This document shows, one piece after another, positions 33,909-46,310 of a stretch of DNA of 64,000 bases. The stretch is from contig NC_134537.1 of assembly GCF_050624435.1 (NCBI RefSeq), positions 17,666,584-17,730,583 of the forward strand, given 5' to 3'. A model generated the notes under the pieces. It ran no database searches. It was given only the letters and a program-made list of their open reading frames with translations, and was not told the origin of the DNA. Every line of letters begins with the position of its first letter. Position 1 is the first letter of the stretch. This DNA is from Tenrec ecaudatus (taxonomy: Eukaryota > Chordata > Mammalia > Afrosoricida > Tenrecidae). The position numbers and the translations under genes are program-made.

Positions 33909-35565
33909 CTTAAAAAGGGGCACTACTGTCCAATTTTCCCCTTCTCTCTTTCCTTTTTTCTTCTCACGGGTTCACTATAGGGTCTCTAGAACCACACCTT
34001 TGTAAATGTTCTTTACTTTAACCCTAAAAAATGCACCCATAGTTGGTCTCCCCCCACCCCACCCTGCCTCTCTTCTGTTGTCCCTTTATTAAACATGTCT
34101 GCTTTTAACTCCATTCATCAATGAACTCCTGCATCTGAGTTCTTCCCTCTTTGGCCATTGGGCCCCTCTGTTCTCTCTGCAGAAAAGCTGGGTGTTGTGG
34201 TGACCATGACCAATACTCCGTCAGAGGAGAGAGAGAACTCAAAGGCGGAGAAGAAGGGGCACAGAGCATCTTCACAGCAGCATGAGCTAAAGGTCAAGGG
34301 AGATGGCAGGTGGCCCTTGGCTCATCACGTGCCCACCTCCCTCGTTCGTCCACTGGCACCTTGAAAGTAGGAGGAGGTCGTCTTCATGACTCCATCCGAG
34401 TGGGCGGCCATTCCATTAACAAACATTGCATGAAGGCAGAAATGAATGCTCTCTTTCATTCTGCTTACCTCTTCCTTTAAATGATTGTTTTCTGCTTCCT
34501 AACCTGTGTCCACATATGAAGCGAGTCATTTTTATGAGTGAGACGAGGGACCATGGAGACAAGCGCCTGAAATGCTACCTATCACTCTTCCTCTCCCCCA
34601 GTTGCCATAGCGATTAGGGGGAGGTAATTAGAAATGTCCAAAAAACTCTTCAATATCTCAAGCATCACTAATATTAGTAGTGTGTTTATTTCATCTCGAG
34701 CATCTTTCTATACTTGATAGATTGTAAAGAGGAACTTATAGGAAATGAGACAAGATACTTCTCCTCTGGAAAAGGAACATAAATAGCTCCTGGATGATGG
34801 CCCCCATCACATTTGCATAATAAATGCACTTCACCAGGAACCATCTCACAGGCACCCAGTATTCTAAAACTCATGAATATTTGAGGTAATTAAGTAGAGC
34901 CAAGAATGTAAACAGAAGGAGAGAGAGAGAGAGAGAAATACATTTGTGGAAGCTTATCTGTAAACAGAAGGCTTGGTGCTTGCAGCTGGGTTTTCCTGTG
35001 TGTGTGTGTGTCTTTAAAAGAAATGTATATACACTCGCCTGAAGTTTTAAAACAGTTTGTAAAATAAACTGATGGCCAGCAGAGCATATTTAAGCAGGTT
35101 ATTTAGTATTCTGGTCCTAATGGGTTAAGTGCCTCAAGTGACATGCTCTGATCACATGCGTTCATTTTGTCCCTGCCACAAGATCTGGCAATGCTTATCT
35201 CACATATTCTTGCAAATTACTGGAAATACCACATTCCCATGAGACAAAGTGACAGCTATGAAATTAAGTAGTGTAAGCCAAAGACTCCAACAGCTGCATT
35301 AAACAAACACACCTCCAGCAAATTTCTCTGCTCTCACTGATGCAAATAGAATACAATTTTGTCTAAACAGTAACTCGCAGCTCCCCATATGCAATATTAG
35401 AAAATAACTCAACTCTGGGGCTTTGTTTCATGACACTTCCAGGGCCATCTCTCTGCTCCCCCGGGGAAGGAGAGAAACGCAGACATGGCACCAGGGAAAG
35501 TCAGGTTAGGCGCTGGCCTCCGAAACCAGTCATTGATCGGGTTCCGTTAAATCTGATCCAAGAGA
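33909..35565. other. Unique sequence, probable conserved non-coding block
   Basis: 34560-35440 is free of repeats and rich in homeodomain-type cores: 'aggtaattag' (34625), 'gaggtaattaag' (34883), and an exact POU octamer ATGCAAAT at 35340-35347. It also has short GA (34920) and TG (34998) runs. No gene is seen. A developmental enhancer is a reasonable guess only. Confidence 0.4.
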
Positions 35566-35970
35566 TGTTATAAGTTGAATTTGACACCCTCAAAAATATG
35601 TGTAGTAAATCCTAACTTCCATGCATGTAATTCCAATCTTCTTTGGAAATGGATTGTCTTGGTTATGTTAATAAAACAGGATTCGAGTAGGGTGGATCTT
35701 AAATCAAAATCTTTTGCGATATAAAAGACATTAAACAATGATCAGAGATGGCACAAGAGAGATACAGGACACTTTGATGATCGCCCAGGAGGAGAAGCTC
35801 AAAGAGATAAGGCCTTCCTCCAGAGCTGCAGAGAGAAAAAGACTTCTCTCAGAGCCAGCCAGCACCGACCTCAGGCTTCTAGCTTCCTAAACTGTGAGAA
35901 AATAACTTTCTGTTTGTTACAGTCACCCACTTGCAGGACTTCTATCCCAGCAGCACTAGATAGCTAAGGT
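35566..35970 (+). mobile_element. ERVL-MaLR LTR
   Basis: Starts TGTTATAAGTTGAATTTGAC. It contains the MaLR blocks 'ccctcaaaaatatgtg', 'ggaaatggattgtct', 'gttatgttaataaaacaggatt', 'aaactgtgagaaaataac' (poly-A signal zone) and 'cagcactagatagctaag'. Non-coding. It is the 5' LTR of the internal piece that follows. Confidence 0.75.
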
Positions 35971-36540
35971 GGAACTTGGTCCTCAGAAGTGGGGTTGCTG
36001 TGTTAACCAATGCCTAAACCACACAGTGTTTTTGGAATTGGGTAGCGAGTAGAGGCTAGAAGAGTCTTTATGTGCCTACTAGTAAACACCCAGGTGCCTT
36101 ACAGGCACTTAGTAGAACTAGGGGTGTCACCAGCAATTCTGGTGACAGCTCAGAAGGAAGGGAGGAGACAGAGAGTCTCTTTGGTCTGAGAGAAGACGTA
36201 TGGCACCAGCAACAGAATGTTGCGAGAAGGGTGGACGCTAAACGTGCTTCTGGTGAGGCTCGACAAGAAAATGATGGACATGGGGTGGGGCGGTGAAGGA
36301 AGGATCGTGATTTTTATGGAATGCAGACAACCTGTACCAAGTATGTTCAAATGGACTGAAACAAGTAACACAGCAGAAAGCCATCAGCTTAAACAGAAGA
36401 GACCAGAGAAAAGACAAAAGGGAAGAAACTGTTCTGCCTCTTGGAATTCTGCATGCAGGAAACAAACCCAAGGAGCTGATACAGAAAGGGAAAAGGAGCG
36501 TCCTTGTAGCAGTTTGGAGACCAGCTGAATTGTTGGAAGG
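35971..36540 (+). mobile_element. MaLR internal sequence (decayed)
   Basis: Directly after the LTR comes 'cagaagtggggttgctgtg' and 'tttggaattgggtagcgagtagaggctagaagag', which match the start of MaLR internal regions, then 'ctggtgacagctcagaagg'. MaLR internal sequence is normally non-coding here. The 3' LTR is not present; the element breaks before the L1 at ~36655. Confidence 0.7.
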
Positions 36541-36654
36541 AGCGGAAGAAGCAGGACCTTCTCGCTTTCAGAGGGTGGGACCACAGCCTCCTGGGTTTCC
36601 AGGAGTCCAATCTTCGACAATCTGGTCCAAGACCTCAACCTGGTGCGTCAAGCC

Positions 36655-38290
36655 TTGAAGAAAGGCATGAAGTAAGGAAAAAACACAGAGGTCTGCAGGA
36701 TTGGCCTCAGTCCCAGCTACGTGGACCCCCTCCCAAGAAGAATACACTGCAGAGGACAGCACTAAAGATGCAACCTGGGGAGAGGAGTGGATCTGCTCAG
36801 ACCACATGGGAGCAAACTAGAGGGAAGGAGAGAGAGAAACAGAGTAGACCATATCCTGGCCCACCAAGCCCCGAGGACAACATTCCTGCTCAGAGAAGCC
36901 AATGCACAGAGAGGACTGTAGTGCCAACCTCACCAGGAGACATGGCATCCCCTCACTGACCAAAAATGCTACAGTGGACAGCATTGGAGACAGTGCAGGA
37001 ATTGTGCCCAGTCTCACACACACACATAAACACACACACACACACACCCCAACACCAGGGCGAAACATGAAGGGAGCACAACAGAGCAGCAAGGGGAGCA
37101 AAGCAATGAAGTCCCAGAGGAACCCCAAAAATCGGTTTTAGAGACAGGGCTTAGAACCTTGTCAGACTCAATCGGAAAATATTCATAAGGGTCAGCTGGC
37201 AGGCTAGGAACTATTTATAGGTTGTTTTTTTTTTCTTTATTTTTTTTCATACCTGTTTATGTAAGATAGGCAAGATAAATGATCCCTAGGAGAAAACAAT
37301 GGAACAGATGGTTGCTGGGGTAAATGGGAGAGGGGGTGGTGGAGGAAACAAAGGGGGTTAGCGAACAAACCCAGGGATAAGGGAACAACAAGTGATGTAG
37401 AATCGATGGCAAAGACAAAGTGGGTGCATAATCAAATGTGGTGAAGAAAGCTGATGGTGACCGGCTATCAAAAGATCTAGTGTCTGGGGTCTTAAAGGCT
37501 TGAAGATAAGCCAACCAGCTGAAAAGAATCAAGGTCCATATGGAAAGAGCACACCAGCCTGTGTGATCATGAGGTATCAATGGGATCAGGTATCAGGCAT
37601 CAAAGGCCCACAACAAAAAAAATCACGTCATTTTGAATAAGGGGGGGTGTGGACTGAAGACCCAAAGCCCATCTGTAGACAATTGGACATCCCCTCACAC
37701 AAGGGTCAAAAGGAAAAGACGAGCCAGTCAGCGTTCACTAGAGCACCTACAAAACATACAACTATCCTCTAGTTCTTTACAAAACATACAACTATCCTCT
37801 AGTTCAACTATCCTGCCCCCCACAATCATGATCCCAATTCTGCTTTACAAATCCAGCTAGACCAGAGCATGTACATGGGTACAGATAAGAGCTGGCAACA
37901 CAGGGGATGCAGGGCAAATAAACCCCTCAGGACCAATAATGAGGGTAGCGATACCAGGAGGATAAGGGAAAGGTGGAGAGAGAAAGGGGAAACTGATCAC
38001 AACAATCTACATATAACCCCCTCCCGGGGCGGGGGGATGGACAACAGACAAGGGGATAAAAGGAGATATTGAACAGTGCAAGATATGAAAAAAATTATCA
38101 AAGGTTTGTGAGGGAGGGAAAAAGGGAAGGGAAGGGGAAAATGAGGAGCTGATACCAAGGACTCAACTAGAAAGAAAATGTTTTGAAAATGATGACGGCA
38201 ACATATGTACAAATGTGCTTGACACAATGGATGGATTGTGATAAGAATTGTACGAGCCCCCAATAAAATGATTTTTTTAAAGATCCCCCA
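36655..38290 (+). mobile_element. L1 3' UTR with an internal deletion (copy G)
   Basis: Collinear with the long L1 3' UTR but lacking ~300 bp at about 37400 relative to 14235-14590. It carries a (CA)n run at 37016-37047 and a 30-bp local duplication near 37742-37805 ('acaaaacatacaactatcctctagttc' twice). It ends 'ccccaataaaatgatttttttaaag', with a repeated 'ccccaataaaatgg' just after. Confidence 0.8.
37016..37047. repeat. (CA)n microsatellite
   Basis: Imperfect CA run inside the L1 3' UTR; absent from the equivalent site of the other two long copies. Confidence 0.9.
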
Positions 38291-38956
38291 ATAAAATGGT
38301 GGATTAAAATTTAAAACATAAATAAGTGAACAATCTGGTTCCAGAGTGCGGGGTGGGTACACTGTCCAAACCTAAGGCAGTGGTGCCGGCATGCCGAAGG
38401 AGCAAAACAACAGACCTTCTGCTGTGAAAGGCGGGATCACCAGGCAGATGCCTGGGAGAATGGCCTTCTCAAAGCTGAGGCGCAGAGATGCCATCCTAGT
38501 GGGCCTGCAAAGTGGAGCTGAAGCCCAGCGCTCAAGGGCCTCCAGCCAGAAGCCAGCGGGCATGGCCAACATCTAGAGGGTAGAGGGAGAGGTCAGGCGG
38601 TCCCAAAGAACAAAATTCGTTGAAAGCCTTGAGCTGATGTGAATCACTCTGCTGGGTTTGGGACTGCCTAGGTGCCCATAGTCCCTTCTTTCTCTCCAAT
38701 ACCTCCCACTGGTGATGCTACTGTCTGCCTTGGGTCTCCTTTTGTGCTTTGGAAACAGATCATTTGTAATCTAGACTTCACAGATAAAGAGGAATTTTAC
38801 CCCGGGATGAAATATGTATCAAGTCTCACCCATATTTGACATAGATGATTCAGAAGATGAGACTTTGAATTTGACTGGATTGAAGAGCTTTGGTATGATG
38901 GAATAAGTGCATGTCCTTCACATGGAAGGACACAAGTGTTCTTTCCAAACCCAAAA
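38291..38956. other. Unique sequence
   Basis: Nothing recognised. A 61-codon basic ORF at 38391-38576 has an overlapping antisense ORF and no domain. Confidence 0.4.
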
Positions 38957-39348
38957 TGTTAAGGATTCAATGTGCCCATGCAATGTCTATATTAGAAATC
39001 CTAATCTCTATGTCTGTGGATATATTCTCACTTGGAAATAGGTTGCTTTTTGTGTTAATAAAGCAGGATTAGTGTAGGATATTCTTGTCAATCTCTTTTG
39101 AGATATGAAAGAGATAAAACAATAAAGCAGAGATGAGGCAAGAGACATGCCAAGCCACATGAAGATTACCTAAGAGCAGAAGCTCAAAGAGACAAGGATC
39201 TTCCTACAGATAAATAAGACAGAGGGGGAAAGAGCTTTCCCTACGACTAGCACTCTGGCCTCCCCTGCTCTAAGAAAATAAATATCGACTTGGTAAGGTC
39301 ATCCACTTGATGTAATTCTGTCATTGCAACCATAGATAACTAAGACCA
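38957..39348 (+). mobile_element. ERVL-MaLR solo LTR
   Basis: TG...CA ends: starts TGTTAAGGATTC and ends 'ataactaagacca'. It shares the order of blocks with the LTR at 35566: 'ggaaataggttg', 'gttaataaagcaggattagtg', 'gagatatgaaagagataaaac', 'agcagaagctcaaagaga' and 'agaaaataaat'. No internal region and no clear 5-bp TSD. Confidence 0.75.
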
Positions 39349-39375
39349 TTGATAACAGCTCATTATGATTTCTAA

Positions 39376-39572
39376 GATGTCCCAGTGGTGTAGTGGTTAT
39401 GTGTTGGGCTGCTAACCACAAGATCAACAGTTTGAAGCCACCAGCTGTTCCTTGGGAGCCCCTGCAATGCGTTACGGTCTCTGAAACCCATGAGGCAGTT
39501 CTCTTCTCTCCTGTAGGATCCCTGTGAGTTGGAATCGACTCAACATTAATGAGTTTGGAGATGTGGAATTTG
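39376..39572 (+). mobile_element. AfroSINE, near complete
   Basis: Head 'cccagtggtgtagtggttatgtgttgggctgctaaccacaagatcaacagttt', middle 'tctgaaacccatgaggcagttct', tail 'gtgagttggaatcgactcaacatta'. Confidence 0.9.
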
Positions 39573-40077
39573 GTGATTATGATTTCTAATCACAAGTTAG
39601 AACCAAATATGTGTGCGTGTTTCTTTTAAAAATACATTAGGGTGATTGTGAAATCATTAAGTAAGCTCATTATGCTGGAAATGGACTCCTTCAACTAAAT
39701 AAAACTAACGTGTGATTTTTAGCTTTCACCACTAATTTCTTCTTATAGAGAAAAAATACTGAATCTTCTAGATATTGTGAGGACAATGCGGGACCAGGCA
39801 GTGTTTCGCTCTATTAAGCATGGAGTCACTATAGCTAACAGCGACAAGAACAGATCAGTGGCTCGCTTATCCTTCTCCTCACTTTGTGGGCCTCACTGTA
39901 AACCTGGGGGCCCCCTTCTGAATATAGTCTCTGTCTGGGCTTTGCTGTCTTAGTCACGGATCCTTAGCAGCTGTTCTCCTTCCCCACGCACCTCCTGCAC
40001 ACACTCTTTCCCACGCTTGTGGCCCTCCTGCAGTACCCTAACTGCTGCTTCTTTCCATTCCGCTCTAGTATTTAGGA
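39573..40077. other. Unique sequence
   Basis: Nothing recognised before the SPIN element. Confidence 0.45.
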
Positions 40078-40270
40078 CAGTGGGTTCTCAACCTGTGGGT
40101 CGTGACCCCTTTCGGGGTCGAATGACCCTTTCACAGGGGTTGCCTGATTCATAACAGTAGCAAAATTACAGTTGTGAAGTGCAACAAAGATAGTTTTGTG
40201 GTTGGGGGTGGGTCACCACAACATGAACTGTACGAAAGGGTCGCAGCAGTAGGAAGGTTGAGAACCACTG
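40078..40270 (+). mobile_element. SPIN-type hAT MITE, copy 2
   Basis: A 193-bp element in the same orientation as copy 1. Ends are 'cagtgggttctcaacctg' and 'aggttgagaaccactg'. The body has 'gtcgtgacccctttcggggtcgaatgaccctttcacagggg' and 'ggtcaccacaacatgaact'. Flanks ATTTAGGA (40070-40077) and ATTTCAGG (40271-40278) are an imperfect TSD, consistent with one base gained or lost. No transposase. Confidence 0.92.
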
Positions 40271-40659
40271 ATTTCAGGTTTGCCAACCAGCCTACATTTA
40301 CATTCTTCTACTCATTGGGTTTCTTTTCCTTGTGCCGTCTACAGCCATGCCAAAGCTAAACAGTGCTCTCAAGGCAGCCAGGCAGGGCAGGCTCCAGAAC
40401 TTTTCTCTGACCAGGAGCAGTCGTGTGCTTTGAACTGCCATTGCAGCAGATATCAGCTAGTAAAGAACGGGGAGCTGGTGGATGTCACGAGGCTAGCTCC
40501 GAATCCCACAACTCCCTGATGAAACTCTTAAAGCACCCAGTCCGCCACCAGACCACCCACTGGCCGCCTGCCCCTTGGATGACGGGCTTATCAGGCATGT
40601 CTTTCCATTCTCTTTTTCTGGTTGGAGGGACTATTTGTTTCCTCGTGTAATAAGTTGAT
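40271..40659. other. Unique sequence
   Basis: Nothing recognised; small overlapping ORFs only. Confidence 0.45.
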
Positions 40660-41100
40660 TGATGTAAAACCATTGTATTGGGACATAATTCACATAACAT
40701 ACAATGTAATACCTCAGTCATATCAAGAAGAGTTGTACAATCATGACCACTATCAATTTTAGAGCATGTTTTCTTGTGCTTCTTGATATTGGCTTCCCAT
40801 TTCCCACCCCCCAACCTCCCCTGCTGTACCCCCAAGACACCACTGCCTCTATAAGTTCACCATTCCTGGATTTCATACACCAAAACACAGAAACAAAAAA
40901 GCTAACAATAATAAAATAAAACAGGGGAAAACCTCAATCGAAAAGAAAGCCGAAAATATAAAAAACTAGAATCACTTTAAAGTAAGTCAAAAGGGAGATC
41001 AAATAATAAAATATTACATTTTAACCTAACTCCACCTTCCGATGCATTCTGAATGATAGCAAGACTGTTCCCACCCTGGAGGGACTATTCATGTCCAGCT
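40660..41100 (-). mobile_element. Old L1 3' end (antisense)
   Basis: Same family as 23236-23960: 'gggacataattcacataacatacaatg', 'atcaagaagagttgtacaatcatgaccactatcaattttagagcat' and 'atattacattttaacctaactccacc'. Confidence 0.7.
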
Positions 41101-41789
41101 ATTTAAAAAGAGGCTTGGTTTGCAGCCTGGGAATGTGTTACCCAGAAGTCTAAGGAGAAAGTGATTATTTGATGGAGAAATTCCTACTCTAATCAAGGAA
41201 AATAATTACACTTAAGCATAATCTGTAGTTTGGCAAACTCTCAGAATGGTTTGTATTCATTGTGTGCAGGCTCCAACTTCCAAAGACCATGACCTTTTTT
41301 CAGTCATCTCTAAAGAGACATAACCATGAAACCTTCCATACTAAGTTGCTATGAGGATCCAATTGCATAACACTGGGCAAGTGTCTAGATATAAAATCTT
41401 CTAGGTGAGAAAAAACACTCAAAATGTATTTTTCATATATTAGAATTCAATATAATAATTTCTTTTCTCCCACATTAATTGAAATATTTTTAAACACAAA
41501 TGTAACCTCATGTGTTATGAAGTAGAATTGCTCCCTACATCTTCATGGCTGCGATCTTTAGGAAAGTGGATTGCCAGGTTTGGTTTCAAAATTCCACAGG
41601 GCAGCCTTGAACCACCAACTTCTCCATCGGGAGTTGAGAGAAGCCCACCTGTATCACCTCCACAAAGGACCCTATGTTTGTAAAATGTACACTCTGCTAA
41701 GGGTTTTGTTAAAGTTAAAATAAACTCACTAGAACTGATGGTGATTACACAATTCATTTTAAAAGCGATTTAACCATGGGGAGTGGGGG
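41101..41789. other. Unique sequence with a possible SINE trace
   Basis: 41520-41672 faintly resembles an antisense AfroSINE ('ccacagggcagccttgaaccaccaac') but is too diverged to call. The rest is unassigned. Confidence 0.3.
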
Positions 41790-41905
41790 GTGGGAAGAGA
41801 AAATGTTCTCAAATTGACTGTGGTAATGATTATGTAATTCTTCTTGATATGATTGAACTATTGAATTGTGTGCTTTGTGGATCAAGAGCAATAAAAGTGT
41901 TTATT
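41790..41905 (+). mobile_element. Old L1 3' terminus
   Basis: 'gggaagagaaaatgttctcaaattgactgtggtaatgattatg', 'attcttcttgatatgattgaactattgaattgtgtgctttgtgg' and 'aataaaa' match the ends at 25090-25220 and 46150-46310. Confidence 0.6.
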
Positions 41906-42555
41906 GCCTGACCACCACTTACCCCAGAGCTCACGATGATGCTGGCTGCTGCCTGGGTCACATGTTGTAAGTGAGAATCAAAAATTAAAAATAAAATAAT
42001 ACGAAACTATTAGAATTCCCTCTCAGAGAAGTAGACAACATTGTTCTAAGAATATTAGCCCTTCCTCTGTCATCTGCTGTTTTATGGATAAAAATAACTT
42101 CTTTCTACTACATGAAAACAATTAGCACTGGCCAATGCATTCTGGTGCCTCCGTTGTTAGACTCCTTCATGGGTATATTTGATCTGCTGATTGCAAAAAT
42201 GGCATTAGTTTTCCCCTGTCAGCTGTTTTTAGAAACATCAAACATATGCCACATACCACTGTTTACTCGGCTCCCCCATAATCAGTCAGGACACTGGAAT
42301 AGAGTGTTAGCTAGCCCGAGATGGAAGTGCACACTGACTCTATTTAAAGTAGCTTGTGTCATACGAAATATTTAGATCAAGTTACACTTCGCATGGTATC
42401 CTTTGACCCAAAGATAGATTTGAGCAATGCAAATTAGATGAACTTGGAATGTCCCCCAAGTATCATTTCACCTTTATTAGGAGCTGCATGGCAGGCAGCT
42501 CCCATTTGTTATTGTAAAAGGGGAGCCAGAAATAGGAGTTACTGTACAATAAATG
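41906..42555. other. Unique sequence
   Basis: No gene or repeat recognised. An 87-codon ORF (42112-42375) is isolated, without domain. Confidence 0.4.
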
Positions 42556-42895
42556 AGGAGCCCCCCTGGCATAGTGGCACGTTTGACGGCCAACCACAAG
42601 GTCAACTAAGGAGGCCAGCAGCCACTGCAGGATGAAAATGAGACTTTCTGATCCCCTAAAAAAATTTATATCATTTTATTAGGAGCTCATACAACTCTTA
42701 TCACAATTCATACATACATCAATTGTGTCAAGCACATTTGTACATTCATTGCCCTCTTCACTCTCAAAACATTTGCTCTCCACCTAAGCCCCTGTCATCA
42801 GCTCCTCAAAGATTTACAGCCCCGGAAACTCACAAGAAAAGTCCCACTCTGTCCTGTAGAATCACTGTGATTCATAATCAACTGACTGATTGCAA
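42556..42895 (+). mobile_element. AfroSINE split by an L1 fragment
   Basis: Head 'gagcccccctggcatagtggcac' to 'gagactttctgatcccct' (42556-42652), then an antisense L1 3' end. The SINE resumes at 42807 ('agatttacagccccggaaactcac') to 'gattcataatcaactgactg'. The break lies at the same place in the SINE as in the copy at 205-1219. Confidence 0.8.
42655..42806 (-). mobile_element. L1 3' end, 150-bp fragment
   Basis: Antisense: 'atcattttattaggagctcatacaactcttatcacaatt' to 'gtcatcagctcctc'. Inserted in the AfroSINE. Possible TSD 'aaaaattta' / 'aaagattta'. Confidence 0.8.
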
Positions 42896-43189
42896 GTTTC
42901 ATACAGTAAATAGAGATTCAAATGTTCTAAACTTAAAATGGGTTTGAGAGTTGAGACTCCTTTATTAAAAGTAAAGTGACTCAGTCTCATTATCAGAGGG
43001 CACAATTTCACTTGTGCACAGAAACTCTTCAAAGGAAAGTGGGCGATTTTCTTATAAAGAACCTGGAAGTCGCCCTCCCCTGTGAAATACTTAACGTGAA
43101 TTATGAGCCATGGATTGTGTATGTTAAAATGTGTTCTGAAAGGTTTGCTGTGTGATTTGAAGAAGAAAAATGTAGAAATCAAGGGAACC

Positions 43190-45250
43190 CAGATACAGAC
43201 ACGAATCCTGGAACTCTGCGTGTCAGAGGGAGGGCTGAAGGACCGGATTAAACCCCGGAGGAAATCCATGACACGATTATATGGGGAAGAGAGAGGCTTC
43301 AACAAGGGGTGCTCACAAAACTGGATATTCACTTGCAGGGAAAACATGAAACAAGATCCATACTTCAGACCTTGTAGGCAAAAAGAACTTAAGACGGATC
43401 AAAGATCTGATAGAAAACCTAAAATTTAAGCATCAACAAAGAAACATTAGAGAGAAATGTCCAGGTCATAATTTATAGTACAGTCTATCAAGCATAAGCA
43501 ATAATTGGATCTCCTAAACACTACAGGCTTACATGAATTCTAAGACTGCTCCAAAGGGCGAAAAGGAAAACCTACAGATGCGGGAAAGAATATGCCAATT
43601 CCGTGTCTGACACAAATCTGATCTCTAAAATTTTAGAAAGCTTCAGTGATTTTTAAAAAATCCAATCAAGAATTGGGCAGAAGACATAAACAGGCACTGC
43701 ACCAGAGATTACATCCAGGCAGTCCATAAGTGCATGAAAGATTCGCTCTCCTCAGCCACCACCGTAAGATCCAAGGCACAAATCGATGCATGCACACACA
43801 TGTTCATCACAGTATCATTCACAATGACAGAAAGATGGAGACAGCCTGGGTCCCTCCCCCGACCCCCAGCCAATGAGTGGACAGACTCTGGTACCCACAC
43901 ACAATGCAATGCCACATAAATGAGAGAGTAATGATGGGTCCACAGGACGTGTCACAACATGGAGGACATTGTACTGAATGAAATAAGCCCATCACAGAAG
44001 GACAAAGACTAAAGGAGACCACAATTATGAATAAGTCAAGAAGAATATTTATTCACAGAAACGTGTTTATCATTACCAGGGCTAGAACAGAAGGGGAATC
44101 ACTAACCAGAGAGTACATACGTATTAATTTGGGTATTGTTAGGCACACAGGCATACAGCCATGGGCATATGTAGATTTAGCACAGGCTTCAAAATTTTTG
44201 TGGAAAAAACTCTGCACTGTAACTCTGTCCTTGTGCATTATGGAACAAACGAGGGACACCGCTGCAAAAACTTCTTAGCTGTAACCAAACACCTTGAATG
44301 GATGAGGCACTGGGCTTGAGGGCCCTGGACCAGTGTTTTGAGGGACAGCCGAGTCAATCGGCATACCATAGTTCACAAGACAATGTTCTGCATCCTGTGT
44401 TGGTGAGTTGTGATCGGTCCTTAACAACTAGCAAGTAGGAATCTCAGATGCAAGTGTTGGTCATTCCCCATCTGAAGGGAGAAAAACAAGTGCAGACAAT
44501 TAAAGGGGACAGTCCGAAGGATGTAAACTATATAAACCACACTAAACTATATAAACCACAGTCTCCACTACTGTGAGACAAGAAGAAGTAAACCGCGCCT
44601 GTCTACCCTTCTGAACAAGATCACTATAAGGTTCTGGACAGAGTAGGAGGAAAAACTCCGACAAAATTCAAAATCATTAGGAAAAAAAAAAAAAGGGCAG
44701 CCTCGCTGATCTGATAAAGACTGGTAGAATCTCTGGAACTGGGTCCTTAGACTGTCAACACCTGGAACCTAACCCACCCCCCCGGGATCGCCTGGGAGTC
44801 AAACAGATAGCCCTGTCCCGGGATCAGTAGAACTCATGAGGAACATACGCCTTAAATAAGCAACCTCCCCACTCCCACTCCCACCCCCACCCCCACCCCG
44901 GCCAAAAGGGTTGAATCTTCCCAGAAAGGAAACTCCGAAGACAGGAGGAGCAGGAACGAGGAAGAACGGAAATGGGAAGCCCAGGGAACAAGTGGGGGAA
45001 GCGCTGGGACAAGTGTGTGTGTGTGGGGGGGGGGGGAGGGGGAAACAGTGAATGTCATGAAACAAAATGCCGATCAATTGTAGATTGGAAAACTAATGTG
45101 TTCTGTAAACTTTCAACCAACCAAAAGACCAAAAATGAAGTCGATGTGTCATGCTGTGAGCATACAAGTAACGAAACAAACTAGGTAAAAATAAAATAAA
45201 ATAAAAACTCAAAACCCATGTCCACTCTGAAGTCACCGAACAATAAAATG
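43190..45250 (+). pseudogene. Older L1: ORF2 C-terminus and 3' UTR
   Basis: Between 43320 and 43920 broken frames match the end of L1 ORF2p: LNPHGRENMKQDPYF-like start, then at 43801 FITVSFTMTERWRQPGSLP and NEWTDSGTHTQ. 'gaatgaaataagcccatcacagaaggacaaagac' marks the usual C-terminal end (43975-44010). The rest to ~45250 is a probable 3' UTR with A13 (44683), a CCCCAC run (44872-44898), G-rich run (45017-45037) and final 'aaataaaataaaataaaaac'. An older lineage than the young family; no intact gene. Confidence 0.65.
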
Positions 45251-45990
45251 ATTGGTTATCACATACTTCTGTTTTCCGATTGCTGGCCTCTGCTATCAAA
45301 TAAAAAAGAAGGGAAAAAGGAACCTCTGGGCACATTTCAGAATCGCGTTGTCTCCAGAGGGTTCAAAAGCTTTAAATACGCGAGGCAGCTGCCTGTGATC
45401 CTGCAGACCAGCATTAAAGGTGACATTGGCAAACAGCGTTGTTTCACTCTCAGTTCACAGGGATTTTGACTCGAAGAAAATACAAAGCTTCACTCATTCC
45501 AGGGCCAACATTCTGAAACTAAATCATTTACATGGTAATAGGCAAAGGTTAAAGTCACATAGCATTTCATACCCTTCTCGCCAACTTCCGTTCAAATCTC
45601 TGAAGTTTAACTGCACAAAGCCTTGGTCTTTTCTATCCCCAGCATGCAAGAAGCATTTTGATAACCTTGGAGAACATAAAGTTGGGTTGATCTAAACAGC
45701 AGCATTAGCTCAAAAGTGCAGATAGACCTTAGGAATCATTTTAAGTGTAAAATTTTGCAAATAATGCTCACATGTGACGATATAAATTGTGATTCAGGGT
45801 TAATTAAAAACAAGGGTTCCTTCTTTGGCAGCAAAAATTCCTGACCTTAAACACTAGGCTAATTGCCACCCTGCAGAATGCATTGGAAAGCAGATTGTCG
45901 CAGATGCAACTAGGTTAAAATTTAGCACCCTATCATTCGATCTCCCTTATAACTCATTTCAATGTGTTCTAATTTTTAATATTTTCTGCT
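45251..45990. other. Unique sequence, possibly conserved
   Basis: No repeat or exon. 45700-45960 is repeat-free, AT-moderate and includes 'ggctaattgcc' and 'gggttaattaa'; candidate regulatory DNA only. Confidence 0.35.
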
Positions 45991-46310
45991 TTCTTTTCTA
46001 TTGGGGATTGCATCTGTTTTACTTTGTTAAGTTGTTTTGTTTGTTGGTTGGTTGGTTTTTAAATGTTCTGTATATGAAATCCAAAATACATAAATCTAGA
46101 GAGAGAGAGGCTGGATTAATGGTTCTTTGAGGGTATGACAGGGGAGGAGGTGCAAGGAAAATAGAGAGCTAATAAGGATGAATACAAGATTGAAGAAAAT
46201 GGTCTAAAACTGATGGCAGAGATGATTGGATAACTCTTCTTGATGTGACTGACTATGGAATTATAGGATATGTGACCTATATGCTAATAAAACTGGCTTT
46301 TTCTAAAAAA
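45991..46310 (+). mobile_element. Old L1 3' terminus
   Basis: 'agaaaatggtctaaaactgatggcagagatgattggataactcttcttgatgtgact' and 'ctaataaaactgg' match the older L1 ends at 25090 and 41790. Confidence 0.6.

Noticed and set aside
35566-36540. Possible intact endogenous retrovirus
   Set aside because: Only one LTR and ~570 bp of decayed MaLR internal sequence are present; no gag, pol or env coding was seen.
42862-43347. 161-codon minus-strand ORF
   Set aside because: It overlaps a plus-strand ORF, a SINE end and the old L1; hydrophobic stretches reflect A/T-rich antisense L1 sequence.
45017-45037. G-rich run as a G-quadruplex regulatory element
   Set aside because: A short GT/G homopolymer inside an old L1 3' UTR; nothing links it to a gene.
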